Assembly: GCA_965208975.1 (NCBI GenBank)
Contig: CBDBQH010000003.1
Location: forward strand, 1,364,001 to 1,428,000
Length of the DNA: 64,000 bases
Reading direction: 5' to 3'
DNA from: G963663315 sp965208975
GTDB taxonomy: Bacteria > Pseudomonadota > Gammaproteobacteria > Arenicellales > Poriferihabitantaceae
Below the pieces are notes generated by a model. That model was not told where the DNA came from. It made no database searches and saw nothing but the letters and a program-made list of their open reading frames with translations. Positions 55,680 through 64,000 of the stretch are shown piece after piece; the first letter of the stretch is position 1; every line of letters begins with the position of its first letter. The position numbers were made by a program, and so were the translations under genes.

Positions 55680-55701
55680 CGGGAGTTGTCCGGGAGTTGT
55701 C
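55680..55701. repeat. 11-bp perfect tandem duplication upstream of fda
   Basis: Unit CGGGAGTTGTC is present at 55680-55690 and 55691-55701, in the 172-bp gap between fda and the upstream ATPase gene. It belongs to the set of short perfect tandem duplications seen elsewhere in the window. Confidence 0.9.
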
Positions 55702-55784
55702 CAACGCTACAGCGATGCTTCTTGCAACCGGAATCAAGGAGACCCCGAAGTCGGCTTTGGGCAGGGATTTTCAGACCGGAACTT

Positions 55785-57350
55785 TCATGCCGAAACCACC
55801 TTCACCGCCGCCAGATTGCGTTGTTGTGCGCTGAATGATATACCGATCAGATGGATGGGTTGACCCCGGCTCCGGTATTTGTCGGCATAGCCCTTTTCCT
55901 GTATCTGTTCAATCGCCTGATACGCCGCATCCTCGCCGTCCTCCTCTCCATCGGTCATCTTGAACTCAAGCACGAATACCTGATGGCCATGCAATACCAC
56001 CATGTCTGCCCGCCCGCGACCGGAAGAATCCTCTACCCGCAGGTCCAGCCCGATAGTGCGAAAACAGGCATACAGCATACCGGCGTACCAGGCTTCGTAA
56101 CGGGCCGGCCCATTGCGGGTTTGCCACTGATAGGGAATCCCGGCGAAGAATGATTGCAGGCAATCCGTGAATCCATCAAAGTCATTGGCAGCCAGCAGAC
56201 GGCTGAGTTCCTTGCCACGCTCGGATACTTCCCGTCCCTGTCGACCGAGATAGCCCAACAGTCCCTGGTTCAGACTCTGGCGTACCTCGAAGTTGGGATA
56301 GTCGAGGGTATAGAAGGTCTGGGCGCCATCCCATTCCTTTGCCGTAATGGTCAGATAGCCGGTCTGGAACAAGAGAGCCTGAATGTCAATGTCATCAATA
56401 TCGAAACTGGAAATTTGCCTGGAGTCTGTGGTCAGACTCTCCAGTTCCAACGGGCTGACTTCCCGTTCCATCATCATACGGAACAAGAAGGTCGGAGAGC
56501 CGGTCTCGAACCAGTGAGCCTCGAAGTTGCGACTGTTGAATAACAATAGCAGATCAAACGGGTTATAAACCTTCTCCTCTCCGAGCCAGCTATAGCCGTT
56601 GTACCATTTGCGAACTTCATTCCGGTCAAGGCCGGGAAGCTCCGGCGCGAATACGGTATCCAAGTCGGTATCGGTATAGCCGCAAAGGGTGGCGTAGTTG
56701 GGGTCAAGGCTGATATTCATGAGATTGTTAAGACCGGAGAACAGACTTACTTTCGAGAACATACTGATGCCGGTGACGAAGACGAAGCGAACATCGCGGG
56801 CGCTACCCTTGATGATGCCGTAGAATCCCCGCAAGTAGTCGCGGTTGGCTCTCGCCATGTCCGGGTCATCCAGTACATCCAGGATCGGCTTGTCGTATTC
56901 ATCTACCAGTACCACGACCTGTTGGCCGGTGGTCTGGTGGAGGTTATGCAGAAGGAATTGCAGGCGTTCCGGGCCTGAACCGGGGGATTGCGCCGGGTCG
57001 AGCCCCGCATCCTGCTCAATGATGGTCAGTTGAGTTTCAATGCTCCTGGCAAGGTCTCCGGGTTCGTTGTGTTTGCCGTCAAAACTCAGTCGTACCACCG
57101 GGTGCTGAACCGACCAATCCCAATGGTCATGGATGTCGAGTCCCTGAAACAGGGGTTCATTGCCCTCGAACAGTTCCTGTAATGTATCGATCAGCAGACT
57201 CTTGCCGAACCTGCGTGGACGCGACAGGAAATAATATCGCCCCATTTCGATCAGCCGCCGGATATGGGAGGTTTTGTCTACATAGTAGCAGTCCTGTTCC
57301 CGAATGGTTCTGAAATCCTGGATGCCGATCGGGAGTTGGTGGCGGGTCAT
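55785..57350 (-). CDS. AAA-ATPase-like protein with PD-(D/E)XK nuclease-like C-terminus
   Basis: About 521 residues. The N-terminal part begins with LPIGIQDFRTIREQDCYYVDK (seen in parts) and a P-loop SRPRRFGKSLL near residue 45, the AAA-ATPase_like family. A VVVLVDEYDKPI Walker B follows. The C-terminal part has GRADMVV and VFVLEFKM, the D...ExK pattern of the PDDEXK_9 nuclease family. Members often occur in many copies in symbionts and Bacteroidetes. The role is unknown; a defence or mobile-element link is speculative. The start was set at the internal ATG 57350. Confidence 0.85.
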   Translation of the reverse strand: MTRHQLPIGIQDFRTIREQDCYYVDKTSHIRRLIEMGRYYFLSRPRRFGKSLLIDTLQELFEGNEPLFQGLDIHDHWDWSVQHPVVRLSFDGKHNEPGDLARSIETQLTIIEQDAGLDPAQSPGSGPERLQFLLHNLHQTTGQQVVVLVDEYDKPILDVLDDPDMARANRDYLRGFYGIIKGSARDVRFVFVTGISMFSKVSLFSGLNNLMNISLDPNYATLCGYTDTDLDTVFAPELPGLDRNEVRKWYNGYSWLGEEKVYNPFDLLLLFNSRNFEAHWFETGSPTFLFRMMMEREVSPLELESLTTDSRQISSFDIDDIDIQALLFQTGYLTITAKEWDGAQTFYTLDYPNFEVRQSLNQGLLGYLGRQGREVSERGKELSRLLAANDFDGFTDCLQSFFAGIPYQWQTRNGPARYEAWYAGMLYACFRTIGLDLRVEDSSGRGRADMVVLHGHQVFVLEFKMTDGEEDGEDAAYQAIEQIQEKGYADKYRSRGQPIHLIGISFSAQQRNLAAVKVVSA

Positions 57351-57727
57351 TGTTTTTTGTTCTTTGGGGTAGGGGGGGTCAGTCAATCAGTCAATCATGC
57401 CACTCCATGCCCGCAGTTTCAACCGCCTTTGTCCGCTCAACAGATCACATCACTCTCCTCCCGTCATTCCCGCCCCACCCGTCATTCCCGTGAAGCTTGT
57501 CCCCGGCTCCGAACGGGGAACGGGAATCCACGACTACACGGAATCTGTAATTACCGATGCGTAGAGCCTGCCCCCGGCTTGATCGGGGGGGCGGGTCTTG
57601 TGCCCGCCCGCTATCGTTGAACCCTGTTCCGGCGGTTGCGGGAGGGTACAAGACCCTCCCCTACGAAGTGGATTCTGTCTTTCCCGCTTCGCGGGAATCC
57701 AATCCGTTTCACGGATTCGGTGATGGC

Positions 57728-57781
57728 AAATCACTCCCCCCTTGAGGGGGAGTCCAATCCGCAAAGCGGATTGGGTGGGGG
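57728..57781 (+). repeat. 54-bp repeat, inverted partner of 62937-62990
   Basis: This 54-bp stretch is the exact reverse complement of 62937-62990. It contains two internal dyads: CCCCCCTTGAGGGGG and AATCCGCAAAGCGGATT. Together the pair flanks the whole Calx-beta gene in inverted orientation, 5.2 kb apart. Confidence 0.93.
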
Positions 57782-57809
57782 CACAACCGTAATCAAACGC
57801 CCTTCCGTC

Positions 57810-57829
57810 ATTCCCGTGAATGCGGGAAT
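57810..57829. repeat. dRS3-like repeat
   Basis: Perfect ATTCCC-N8-GGGAAT (centre GTGAATGC), followed by CC. It matches the architecture of the neisserial dRS3 element. Confidence 0.7.
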
Positions 57830-57996
57830 CCATGACCTTATGGAATCTGTATTACCGATGCGTAGAGCCTGCCCCCGGCTTGATCGGGGGGGCGCCCCTT
57901 GTGGGTGCCCGCATTATTTCCGTATACGGTCGATGACGGTTGCGGGAGGGCACAAGACCCTCCCCTACGATAACGGTCGGGAATCCTGTCACCCCC

Positions 57997-60900
57997 TCAC
58001 CACCGCACCCCCGCTTCCACCTTCATGCGATGTTCGGATTGGTCGTCATTCTCATGACGGGTCAGTTTCAACCCCAATGTCCGCTCACTTCTGCCGATGA
58101 CGGATTGCAGCCGCCAGCCGAGTGTGGTTTCTCGCTCTTGGGCGTACAGACCCACCCCCAGATGTGGACGGGCGATATAGCGTCCATCGCCGATGGTAAA
58201 ACCATACCCCGCTTGCGCTTTGAATCGTTGCTCCGTAGCGGATTCCGTCTGTTCCAGGGATTCCGCGGTCAATAATCGCTCCCGGCCCGAAGACACCGTA
58301 CCCCAATCCTGTTTCAGGGTAAAGGTAAATCCTTGATTGATCGGAGACGGATTAAATCCCATGGACAGGGAAAGTCCCCGATCCTTTATATCTGAATCAT
58401 GATGGGTAATCAGACTTCGGCCATTGATTTGAAGATTCAATCCCTGTCGCGGATTTGTCCATTGAACCCCGCCCCCGACTTCCACACCGAATCCACTTTC
58501 CGCGTCTCCGCCATCATGACGCAAGGCGCTCTGTGCCTGCAACTCCAGGTGGTGTCCCCTGAAACGGGCAAAGCGCGCCAGGGTCGGGCGCCACCGTCCT
58601 TCCATGCCAGCGCGCATCGTCGACACATGCGCCGAAGTGACTCCGAGGTCCATGCCTTGTGCGACTTCATCCGAACGGGTTCTCAACCACAGGGCATCGG
58701 TAACGATCGATAAGGTACGATCCGTTTCTTCCTGGAGTACCGAGTCACTGCCGATGGCTACGAACGCCGTATGGGTATCCGTAGTGAGGTCTTCCCTTTC
58801 GCTTCTTTGGAGGGTCAGGTCTCCCGTACCATAACCCAACGCGCCCCACAGCGTCATGCGGTCATTCACTTGCCGGGACATCCACGGCGTCAACAGGGTC
58901 TGTTCGGATTCAATCTCTCCTTGGTTTTTCGTCTGGTATTGTCCTTCTGCCTGACTATACGACAGAACCAGACCGCGTTGTCCGTGAGTATGGGTTTGAT
59001 CCATTCCAATCAAGGTGGTGAGGACTTCTCCATTGAGGGTGGTTTCTCCACTCTGGCCATTAAACTCCGACAAGGCGCCCTGTGCCCAAAGGGAAGCGAT
59101 GGAACCATCGGTTGTGGTAGTCCACGACATCGACGAATCAGACAGTAGTTCAGACAGGGTGACGGCGCGGCTCGCTTCGGCGACGGAGCGGGAGTTCTGC
59201 ATCCAGTGGGATTGCATTTCTTTCGGGGTGGTATCCATGCGGTAGCCGGCCAGTTGACCCTGCAAGCCGGTCGTGGGCGTGGCTTGCATCCGCTGTGTGA
59301 TACTCTCAACAACGTGTCCGGCTGAGGTACGCATAAAGCGAGACTGCCAGGAGGCGGTGATGGCGGTCAGGTCTTCACCGACCACAACCCGCAACGGCGC
59401 CTGCCGGGAGGGGAGGGTTGCATAGTTCGGGTCTTGTGAGGTAATGACATGAACCAGGGTAACGGCGCCTTCTTGCTGTGCGGTCAGGGTGAAGGTTTGC
59501 GCAAGATTCCAGTTATCCCTTGTAAAGGTCACACGGGTGGGGGATGGCGTGACCGTCCCGGTGTCGGGCCGGGTGATGGGGGTGATGGTGACCGCGGCCG
59601 CCGGTTGACTGGTCAGTTGAATGGTATATTGCGTGCTTTGTCCAATCTCGGCAATGCGGATTCCCGGTGCAGAGAGTTGGAATCCGGCGGTATCGTCATC
59701 GTGAATGTCCACTGTGGCCGCAGGGTTCGGGGAGAGGGTATAGCCGTCTGCCGGTTGCAGGGTGACGGTGATTGAGCCATCTGCTTCGTCGATGAAGTCA
59801 GAAACCGTTGGAATCATCAGGGAAGTGGTGGCGCGATCAATGGTCAGGGTTTTGACTCCAGTGGATTGAGCAGCGGTGAAGTCGCCTTGTGCGGCAATGG
59901 TGAGGGATACGGAGATGGGTTCAAGCGGCGCCGGTTCGGCGGTGACGGTAAAGGAAGCGGTCGCGCCTTCGGTGAGGGTATCGGCTTGCGCCTGGATGGA
60001 AAGGACTGGAATCACGGGTTCCGGTTCGGGTTCCGGTTCCGGTTGTTGCGGGTCTGTGGGTTGTCCCGGCGAAGTCGGTGATACCGGCTGTGTCGGGGTG
60101 GGCTGTACGGGTGTCGGACCGACCGGCTGTTGTGGTGGATCGACCGGATCGGTCTGTGGCGTTGCATCATCATCATTGACGGTGACGGAAGCGGAACCCG
60201 AACTGCCGATGGTATAGCCGGAACCACTGGCAATCGTCACCATGACCGGGCCATTGGGTTCATCGGTGGTGTCCGTTTCGGTCGGCACCGAATAGGTTAC
60301 AGAACTGGAAGTCGTACTGGCTGGCTGGATGGTAACCGTTTTTGTGCCCTGCTGGTTGGATGCAGAGACAAAGTCTGAGTTCGGAGCGTCGGTTATGGTG
60401 AGATTGACGGTCAGGGCGGCAGCCGGAGGGGGTGTCGCGGTGACGGTGAAGGTCGCCGCTGTGCCTTCGATGACCGGAGAAGTTCCGGGCGTGATGGTAA
60501 TCTCTGGCGTTGCCGGAGTCTGGGTCGTGGACGCATCCATCAGGGTAATCTGTCCGTCGCCGCTGCGAGAACCAGTGACGCCACCGGCGAAGCCGCGGAC
60601 GATATTCAAAGCGCCGAGCGATACCGTCACGGTCTTGTCGATGGTATCGCTGTCCGCTACAGCCGTCAATAAAATGGTTGCGGTGTTCGGCGACAGGGCT
60701 CTGAAAGACACCACATTGGATGTTGTGCTGAGTGTCTGGCTAGATGCCAGACTGCCGGGCGGTGGCGTCAGCGCCAGCGTAAAGTCGCCGGTCGGGGGGT
60801 TGCCACTGACCCGAGAACCGCCAGTGAACACCAACGGCACATCCAGTTGTTCGATACGGTCTACTGAACGGTTCAGGGTCAATACGATGCGGGCGGTGTC

Positions 60901-62898
60901 GGTACTGCTGCCTTTGGTCGCGGATGCGTCCGGGGTGGTCAATACCACGGTCGTGGCGTCATCGTCCTGTATATGCAACTCGGCCTCGTAATCCTCTGCG
61001 TGTAGGGTATAACCGGGATTCTCCCCGTCCGTGTCTTCTGCCAGAATCTCTACGAAGAGGTCGCTGTCCGGTTCATCGGTAGAATCGGCGAGGGTCGGGA
61101 TCGTATAGGTGAGGGTTCCACTGCTCGGAATGATGGCGGTCTTCTCTCCCAGACGGCTACTGGCTACCTGGTTTCCTCCCAGGCTCTCTACAAGCAGGTA
61201 GACGGTCAGGTTGCCAGCCGGCGCCGGATCGGCGGTAATGGTAAAGGTGGCGTTGGCGCCTTCGGTGATCGCCGATCCGGGAGTGATACGAAGGACCGGA
61301 ACCCGTGAACCGGCATCAGACAGGGTGAACATGCCACTGCCTGTGCCGGTGGCTTTACAGTTGGTGGTGCGACAGTGAAAGCCGGTGGTGCGCAGGCGTA
61401 TGTCATTGGGGTTGGTGCCGGCCCGTGCGGGAATCGAGACGGTGACGGTTTCATCTTCGGTATCGGTGTCCTGGGCGGCGGTGACAATCAGGGTGGCTGA
61501 CATTGCGGTGGCGCCGGTAGAGGGGCCGGTAAAGGTGACGGTACTGCCGGACAAGGAAATGTCGGCTGGAGTACCCTCCATCTTCGCCAGGGTGAAATCA
61601 TCGCCTAAGGCGCCACCACTGAATTGTAACGGAATGTCTAATCTTTCCCCTGAAACCAGTCCACGGCTCAGGGACAGGTTGATCTTTGCGGTATCGGTGG
61701 AGTCGTCTTCATCGGCGGTGGTGTCTGTCACAGACAGGGTGACCTTGGTGGGGTCGTTGTCGACGATGTCGTAATGGATGGTAGAAGCACCGAGTGTATA
61801 GGTATTGTTTTCAGAGGGCAGGAGGGTGGCGCGAATCTCTCCGTCGAGGCGGTCGGTGATGTCACTTCTAACGGGGGCAGTGTATCTCTGTTCACCGGCT
61901 CCGTCTCCAGATGCGGTAAATGAAAGGGTGTGCGTTCCGGTATTGGGGGTATGGTCTTGCGCCGATTCAATGCGGATTCTGGCGTCCCGGGCGACGGTAA
62001 AGGGCGGGGTGGCGGTGACGATGAATACAGCCAGAGTGTCGGCGGATTCTTCGAGTCTGTGAGCCGGGTCGCCGTGGCGAGGATTGACAGGCATGGTGCC
62101 GTGGCTGAGGGTGAGAACGGGTTGGTCGTTATCATCTATCGTGATGGTGGTACTGGAAGGACCGCCGATGTCGATGCCACTGGGGGTGATGCTGCTGATG
62201 GTGAGAGTAAAGGTCTCGGCGAGTTCCTGTAGGGTGTCTTCGGTAGTGGAGAGGGTGAAGGTGTGAGTACCCATATTGGCCGGGATGGAAACCGGGGCGG
62301 GACAGGCGGCGTAATCAGAGCCACTGGTCGCCGTGCCGGTGCAGGTGAGCGTGACTACGGTATTGGTACTCTGGGGACGCACCAGGTTTAATGTGACCGA
62401 AACGGAGTGGCCTTCGGTGACGCGGTAGGTGGAGGCGCCGAAACTGACGGCGGGGTTGTCGTTGTCGGAGACAACAATACTCTGAATACCGGGTTGATGC
62501 GTGTAGTGTGTGCTCCTCTCCCGGACATTCATCTGGACGTGCGTGAGCCCTTCATCCGTATTGTCATTGATTGTGGGGATTGTGAGGGTGACGGAGGAAC
62601 TGGTGTCGGTACTCCCGGCCGGGAGCGGAGGAATGGTCACTGTTTTCTCGCCCAGGTTTACCGGGTCGACGGCATGATTACCGGTGGTCTGATGCAGATT
62701 CACCCACACATCCAGAGCCGCGGTCGGGGCTGGAGTAGCGGTGATGGTGAAGATGGCATTTGCGCCCTCCCATATACTATTGTTGACTGCACCAAGGGTA
62801 ATATGGGGAAGTGGGGGTGTCTGGGCAGTCGCTTCGGGGGTGAAGCCGGCTAGGAGCGGCAGGAGGAGAAGGGCAGAGAGGAAATAGTGGATTCCCAC
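57997..62898 (-). CDS. large secreted Calx-beta repeat protein with C-terminal beta-barrel-like domain
   Basis: A surface-type protein of about 1633 residues from GTG 62898. The N-terminus is a signal peptide (hydrophobic YFLSALLLLPLLAGF, cleavage near ATAQ). About nine Calx-beta-like units follow, each with an EGA(N/T)A(T/I)FT(I/V)TA-type strand and a following DDD/DDN turn, as in cell-surface adhesion proteins. A Pro/Thr/Gln/Glu linker rich in PEPE repeats lies before the last two units. The final 430 or so residues have alternating polar/hydrophobic strands and end in Trp, like an autotransporter barrel. The frame extends upstream to an ATG at 63030, but those 44 codons lie inside intergenic repeats. 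Host adhesion is inferred. Confidence 0.8.
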   Translation of the reverse strand: MGIHYFLSALLLLPLLAGFTPEATAQTPPLPHITLGAVNNSIWEGANAIFTITATPAPTAALDVWVNLHQTTGNHAVDPVNLGEKTVTIPPLPAGSTDTSSSVTLTIPTINDNTDEGLTHVQMNVRERSTHYTHQPGIQSIVVSDNDNPAVSFGASTYRVTEGHSVSVTLNLVRPQSTNTVVTLTCTGTATSGSDYAACPAPVSIPANMGTHTFTLSTTEDTLQELAETFTLTISSITPSGIDIGGPSSTTITIDDNDQPVLTLSHGTMPVNPRHGDPAHRLEESADTLAVFIVTATPPFTVARDARIRIESAQDHTPNTGTHTLSFTASGDGAGEQRYTAPVRSDITDRLDGEIRATLLPSENNTYTLGASTIHYDIVDNDPTKVTLSVTDTTADEDDSTDTAKINLSLSRGLVSGERLDIPLQFSGGALGDDFTLAKMEGTPADISLSGSTVTFTGPSTGATAMSATLIVTAAQDTDTEDETVTVSIPARAGTNPNDIRLRTTGFHCRTTNCKATGTGSGMFTLSDAGSRVPVLRITPGSAITEGANATFTITADPAPAGNLTVYLLVESLGGNQVASSRLGEKTAIIPSSGTLTYTIPTLADSTDEPDSDLFVEILAEDTDGENPGYTLHAEDYEAELHIQDDDATTVVLTTPDASATKGSSTDTARIVLTLNRSVDRIEQLDVPLVFTGGSRVSGNPPTGDFTLALTPPPGSLASSQTLSTTSNVVSFRALSPNTATILLTAVADSDTIDKTVTVSLGALNIVRGFAGGVTGSRSGDGQITLMDASTTQTPATPEITITPGTSPVIEGTAATFTVTATPPPAAALTVNLTITDAPNSDFVSASNQQGTKTVTIQPASTTSSSVTYSVPTETDTTDEPNGPVMVTIASGSGYTIGSSGSASVTVNDDDATPQTDPVDPPQQPVGPTPVQPTPTQPVSPTSPGQPTDPQQPEPEPEPEPVIPVLSIQAQADTLTEGATASFTVTAEPAPLEPISVSLTIAAQGDFTAAQSTGVKTLTIDRATTSLMIPTVSDFIDEADGSITVTLQPADGYTLSPNPAATVDIHDDDTAGFQLSAPGIRIAEIGQSTQYTIQLTSQPAAAVTITPITRPDTGTVTPSPTRVTFTRDNWNLAQTFTLTAQQEGAVTLVHVITSQDPNYATLPSRQAPLRVVVGEDLTAITASWQSRFMRTSAGHVVESITQRMQATPTTGLQGQLAGYRMDTTPKEMQSHWMQNSRSVAEASRAVTLSELLSDSSMSWTTTTDGSIASLWAQGALSEFNGQSGETTLNGEVLTTLIGMDQTHTHGQRGLVLSYSQAEGQYQTKNQGEIESEQTLLTPWMSRQVNDRMTLWGALGYGTGDLTLQRSEREDLTTDTHTAFVAIGSDSVLQEETDRTLSIVTDALWLRTRSDEVAQGMDLGVTSAHVSTMRAGMEGRWRPTLARFARFRGHHLELQAQSALRHDGGDAESGFGVEVGGGVQWTNPRQGLNLQINGRSLITHHDSDIKDRGLSLSMGFNPSPINQGFTFTLKQDWGTVSSGRERLLTAESLEQTESATEQRFKAQAGYGFTIGDGRYIARPHLGVGLYAQERETTLGWRLQSVIGRSERTLGLKLTRHENDDQSEHRMKVEAGVRW

Positions 62899-62936
62899 TC
62901 CCCGTTCGGGGCCGGGGACAAGCTTGCGGGAAAATC

Positions 62937-62990
62937 CCCCCACCCAATCCGCTTTGCGGATTGGACTCCCCCTCAAGGGGGGAGTGATTT
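62937..62990 (-). repeat. 54-bp repeat, inverted partner of 57728-57781
   Basis: Exact reverse complement of 57728-57781. It lies just upstream of the Calx-beta start and would be transcribed in its leader. Next to it, 62888-62931 matches 57488-57532 in inverted orientation with about five mismatches, so several members of one repeat family flank the gene. Confidence 0.93.
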
Positions 62991-63181
62991 TGAGGTAGTG
63001 GCAGGGATTGACTGTGGCGGGCAACCACAAGGGATTGCCCCCCCGATCAAGTCGGGGGCAGGCTCTACGATACCCCCCATCACATCCGCTTTGCGGAGTG
63101 TGATTCCCCCTCCAGGGGGGAGTGATATTGTGGCGGCTTGATCGTAGGGGACGGTCTCTGTGCCGTCCCGCGCGGTTGTGG

Positions 63182-63201
63182 ATTCCCGCCTTCGCGGGAA
63201 T
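63182..63201. repeat. dRS3-like repeat
   Basis: Perfect ATTCCC-N8-GGGAAT (centre GCCTTCGC). It lies 40 bp from the CTTG microsatellite. Confidence 0.7.
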
Positions 63202-63240
63202 GACGGAAACGAAAGAATCAGTTAATGAACGAAAGAGGCC

Positions 63241-63323
<83 letters not shown>

Positions 63324-63503
63324 TATTGTAACAGCATCTTTGAGGCCGGTTGTCAAGGGGGAATGTGGGGGTTGTGCATGATCCGGCTTATGGGCGGGCG
63401 GGCACGGTGACCCGCCCCTACGATTGGGGGTGGGCGTGGCTTGAATGCTTTTGATCATGTCTGGTTCCTGATTGTGCTCGTTGTTGCGTATTCTTTCTGT
63501 TGG

Positions 63504-63522
63504 ATTCCCGCTTTGCGGGAAT
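63504..63522. repeat. dRS3-like repeat with 7-base centre
   Basis: ATTCCC-N7-GGGAAT (centre GCTTTGC), one base shorter than the 8-base type. Confidence 0.6.
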
Positions 63523-63803
63523 ACCCCCCATCACATCCGCTTGCGCGGAATGTGATTCCCCCTCAAGGGGGGAATGATTTTGCCCCGACCGAATCCGCTT
63601 ACGGATTCGACTTCCCCCTCAAAGCCTGTCCTCGACCTGATCGGGGAGGGGGAGTGATATTTTATTGCATCCGCTATTGCGGATTTGACTTGTGCGGATT
63701 ATATAAGGTTTTTGGTGTTTGTGTATAGGGGACAGAACACCCCCTTGTTCAGTTTCTTCTTCAGGCGGTTATTTTTCAAGCGCATTGGGGTAGAATCAGA
63801 AAG

Positions 63804-64000
63804 ATGACAAACCTTGCCGGATATTCCCATATCAAAAACCTGATCCGGGATGATCAGTGTGTCATCCTGGATGGCGCCATTGCCACAGAACTACAGCGAG
63901 CGGGAGTGCGGGGGTGGGGGCTGAAGGAGGATATTCACTGGGGGTTTGACGCGCTGCATGTGGCGCCACAAACAGTTCTTGACCTGCACCGGCAATATCT
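63804..64000 (+). CDS. homocysteine S-methyltransferase family protein, N-terminal part (continues past window)
   Basis: The first 65 codons start MTNLAGYSHIKNL. They contain ILDGAIATELQRAGV, the signature N-terminal loop of the homocysteine S-methyltransferase/MmuM barrel family, which carries a conserved Asp-Gly. ATG 63804 follows AGAAAG. The zinc-binding Cys motif would lie beyond the window end. The methyl donor cannot be determined. Confidence 0.88.
   Translation, partial: MTNLAGYSHIKNLIRDDQCVILDGAIATELQRAGVRGWGLKEDIHWGFDALHVAPQTVLDLHRQY

Larger units (their letters stand above)
57387..57996. repeat. 610-bp cluster of dispersed palindromic repeats
   Basis: No gene is visible. A segment of about 51 bp (from GGAATCTGTA to the G-run after CTTGATC) occurs at about 57540 and 57842, nearly identical. 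A GCGGGAGGG(T/C)ACAAGACCCTCCC element occurs at about 57637 and 57940. Several GGGAATCC dyads and the 54-bp element at 57728 also fall here. The cluster lies downstream of the Calx-beta gene and upstream of the ATPase gene. Confidence 0.8.

Noticed and set aside
57387..57996. CRISPR array
   Set aside because: Repeats are palindromic, irregularly spaced and mixed in type; there is no constant repeat-spacer periodicity and no cas gene.
60329..60991. 220-codon plus-strand frame inside the Calx-beta gene
   Set aside because: It is antisense to repetitive Calx-beta coding sequence, which explains its length.

Overview
This window reads as a chromosomal segment of a gammaproteobacterium. Support comes from the fabA-fabB pair (anaerobic unsaturated fatty acid route), the pepA-holC-valS order, a tig-clpP-clpX block, a 14-gene nuoA-N operon with separate nuoC and nuoD, a class III alcohol dehydrogenase and a COX15-type heme A synthase. 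The organism therefore looks like an aerobic, respiring, glutathione-containing cell. I cannot name the genus from sequence alone.

Layout. 0-7.9 kb is housekeeping: the pepA 3' end, holC, valS, fabA, fabB, ctaA and convergent adhC. 8-9.8 kb holds an orphan-looking 5-cytosine methyltransferase with its mismatch-repair endonuclease (vsr). 10-12.2 kb has glutathione reductase and an HD-domain protein. 12.8-25.7 kb is a defence-type island that is visibly richer in A+T between about 13.8 and 23.1 kb. It is bracketed by two ungapped, roughly 98% identical direct repeats of 686 bp, exactly 12,055 bp apart. Each repeat carries the start of a ribbon-helix-helix-like gene and the C-terminal part of an IS4-type transposase. 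Inside the island are a small basic peptide plus a 2-TM SLATT-like protein, a Type III restriction-modification set (mod, a HigA-like small protein, res), a TIR-like (ThsB-family) protein overlapping a 4-TM SLATT/DUF4231 protein, and an OLD-family ATPase/nuclease broken by a 14-bp tandem duplication. Three non-defence loci also lie there: trhO, a DUF1737 gene and a decapitated ABC exporter.

25.9-35.9 kb runs through a membrane fatty-acid-hydroxylase/sterol-desaturase-type protein, clpX-clpP-tig, tRNA-Leu(UAG) and tRNA-His(GUG), an AAA/STAND-like ATPase, a YhhQ-type queuosine-precursor transporter and a dctPQM TRAP transporter. 36.1-50.5 kb is the complete respiratory complex I operon, translationally coupled at its end to ddl. 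51.8-54.5 kb is a divergent znuCB/znuA zinc uptake locus. Then follow class I fructose-bisphosphate aldolase, an AAA-ATPase/PD-(D/E)XK protein, and a 1.6k-residue secreted protein with about nine Calx-beta-like repeats and a C-terminal beta-barrel-like domain. That gene sits among dispersed palindromic repeats, including a 54-bp perfect inverted pair on either side of it and a (CTTG)20 microsatellite upstream. The window ends in the start of a homocysteine S-methyltransferase-family gene.

The most interesting candidate system is the overlapping TIR-like + 4-TM SLATT gene pair (19.7-21.0 kb). Its architecture suggests a nucleotide-signal producer or sensor coupled to a membrane effector. A second theme is a repeated mutational signature: perfect 11-16 bp tandem duplications at several loci, one of which explains the frameshift in the OLD nuclease.
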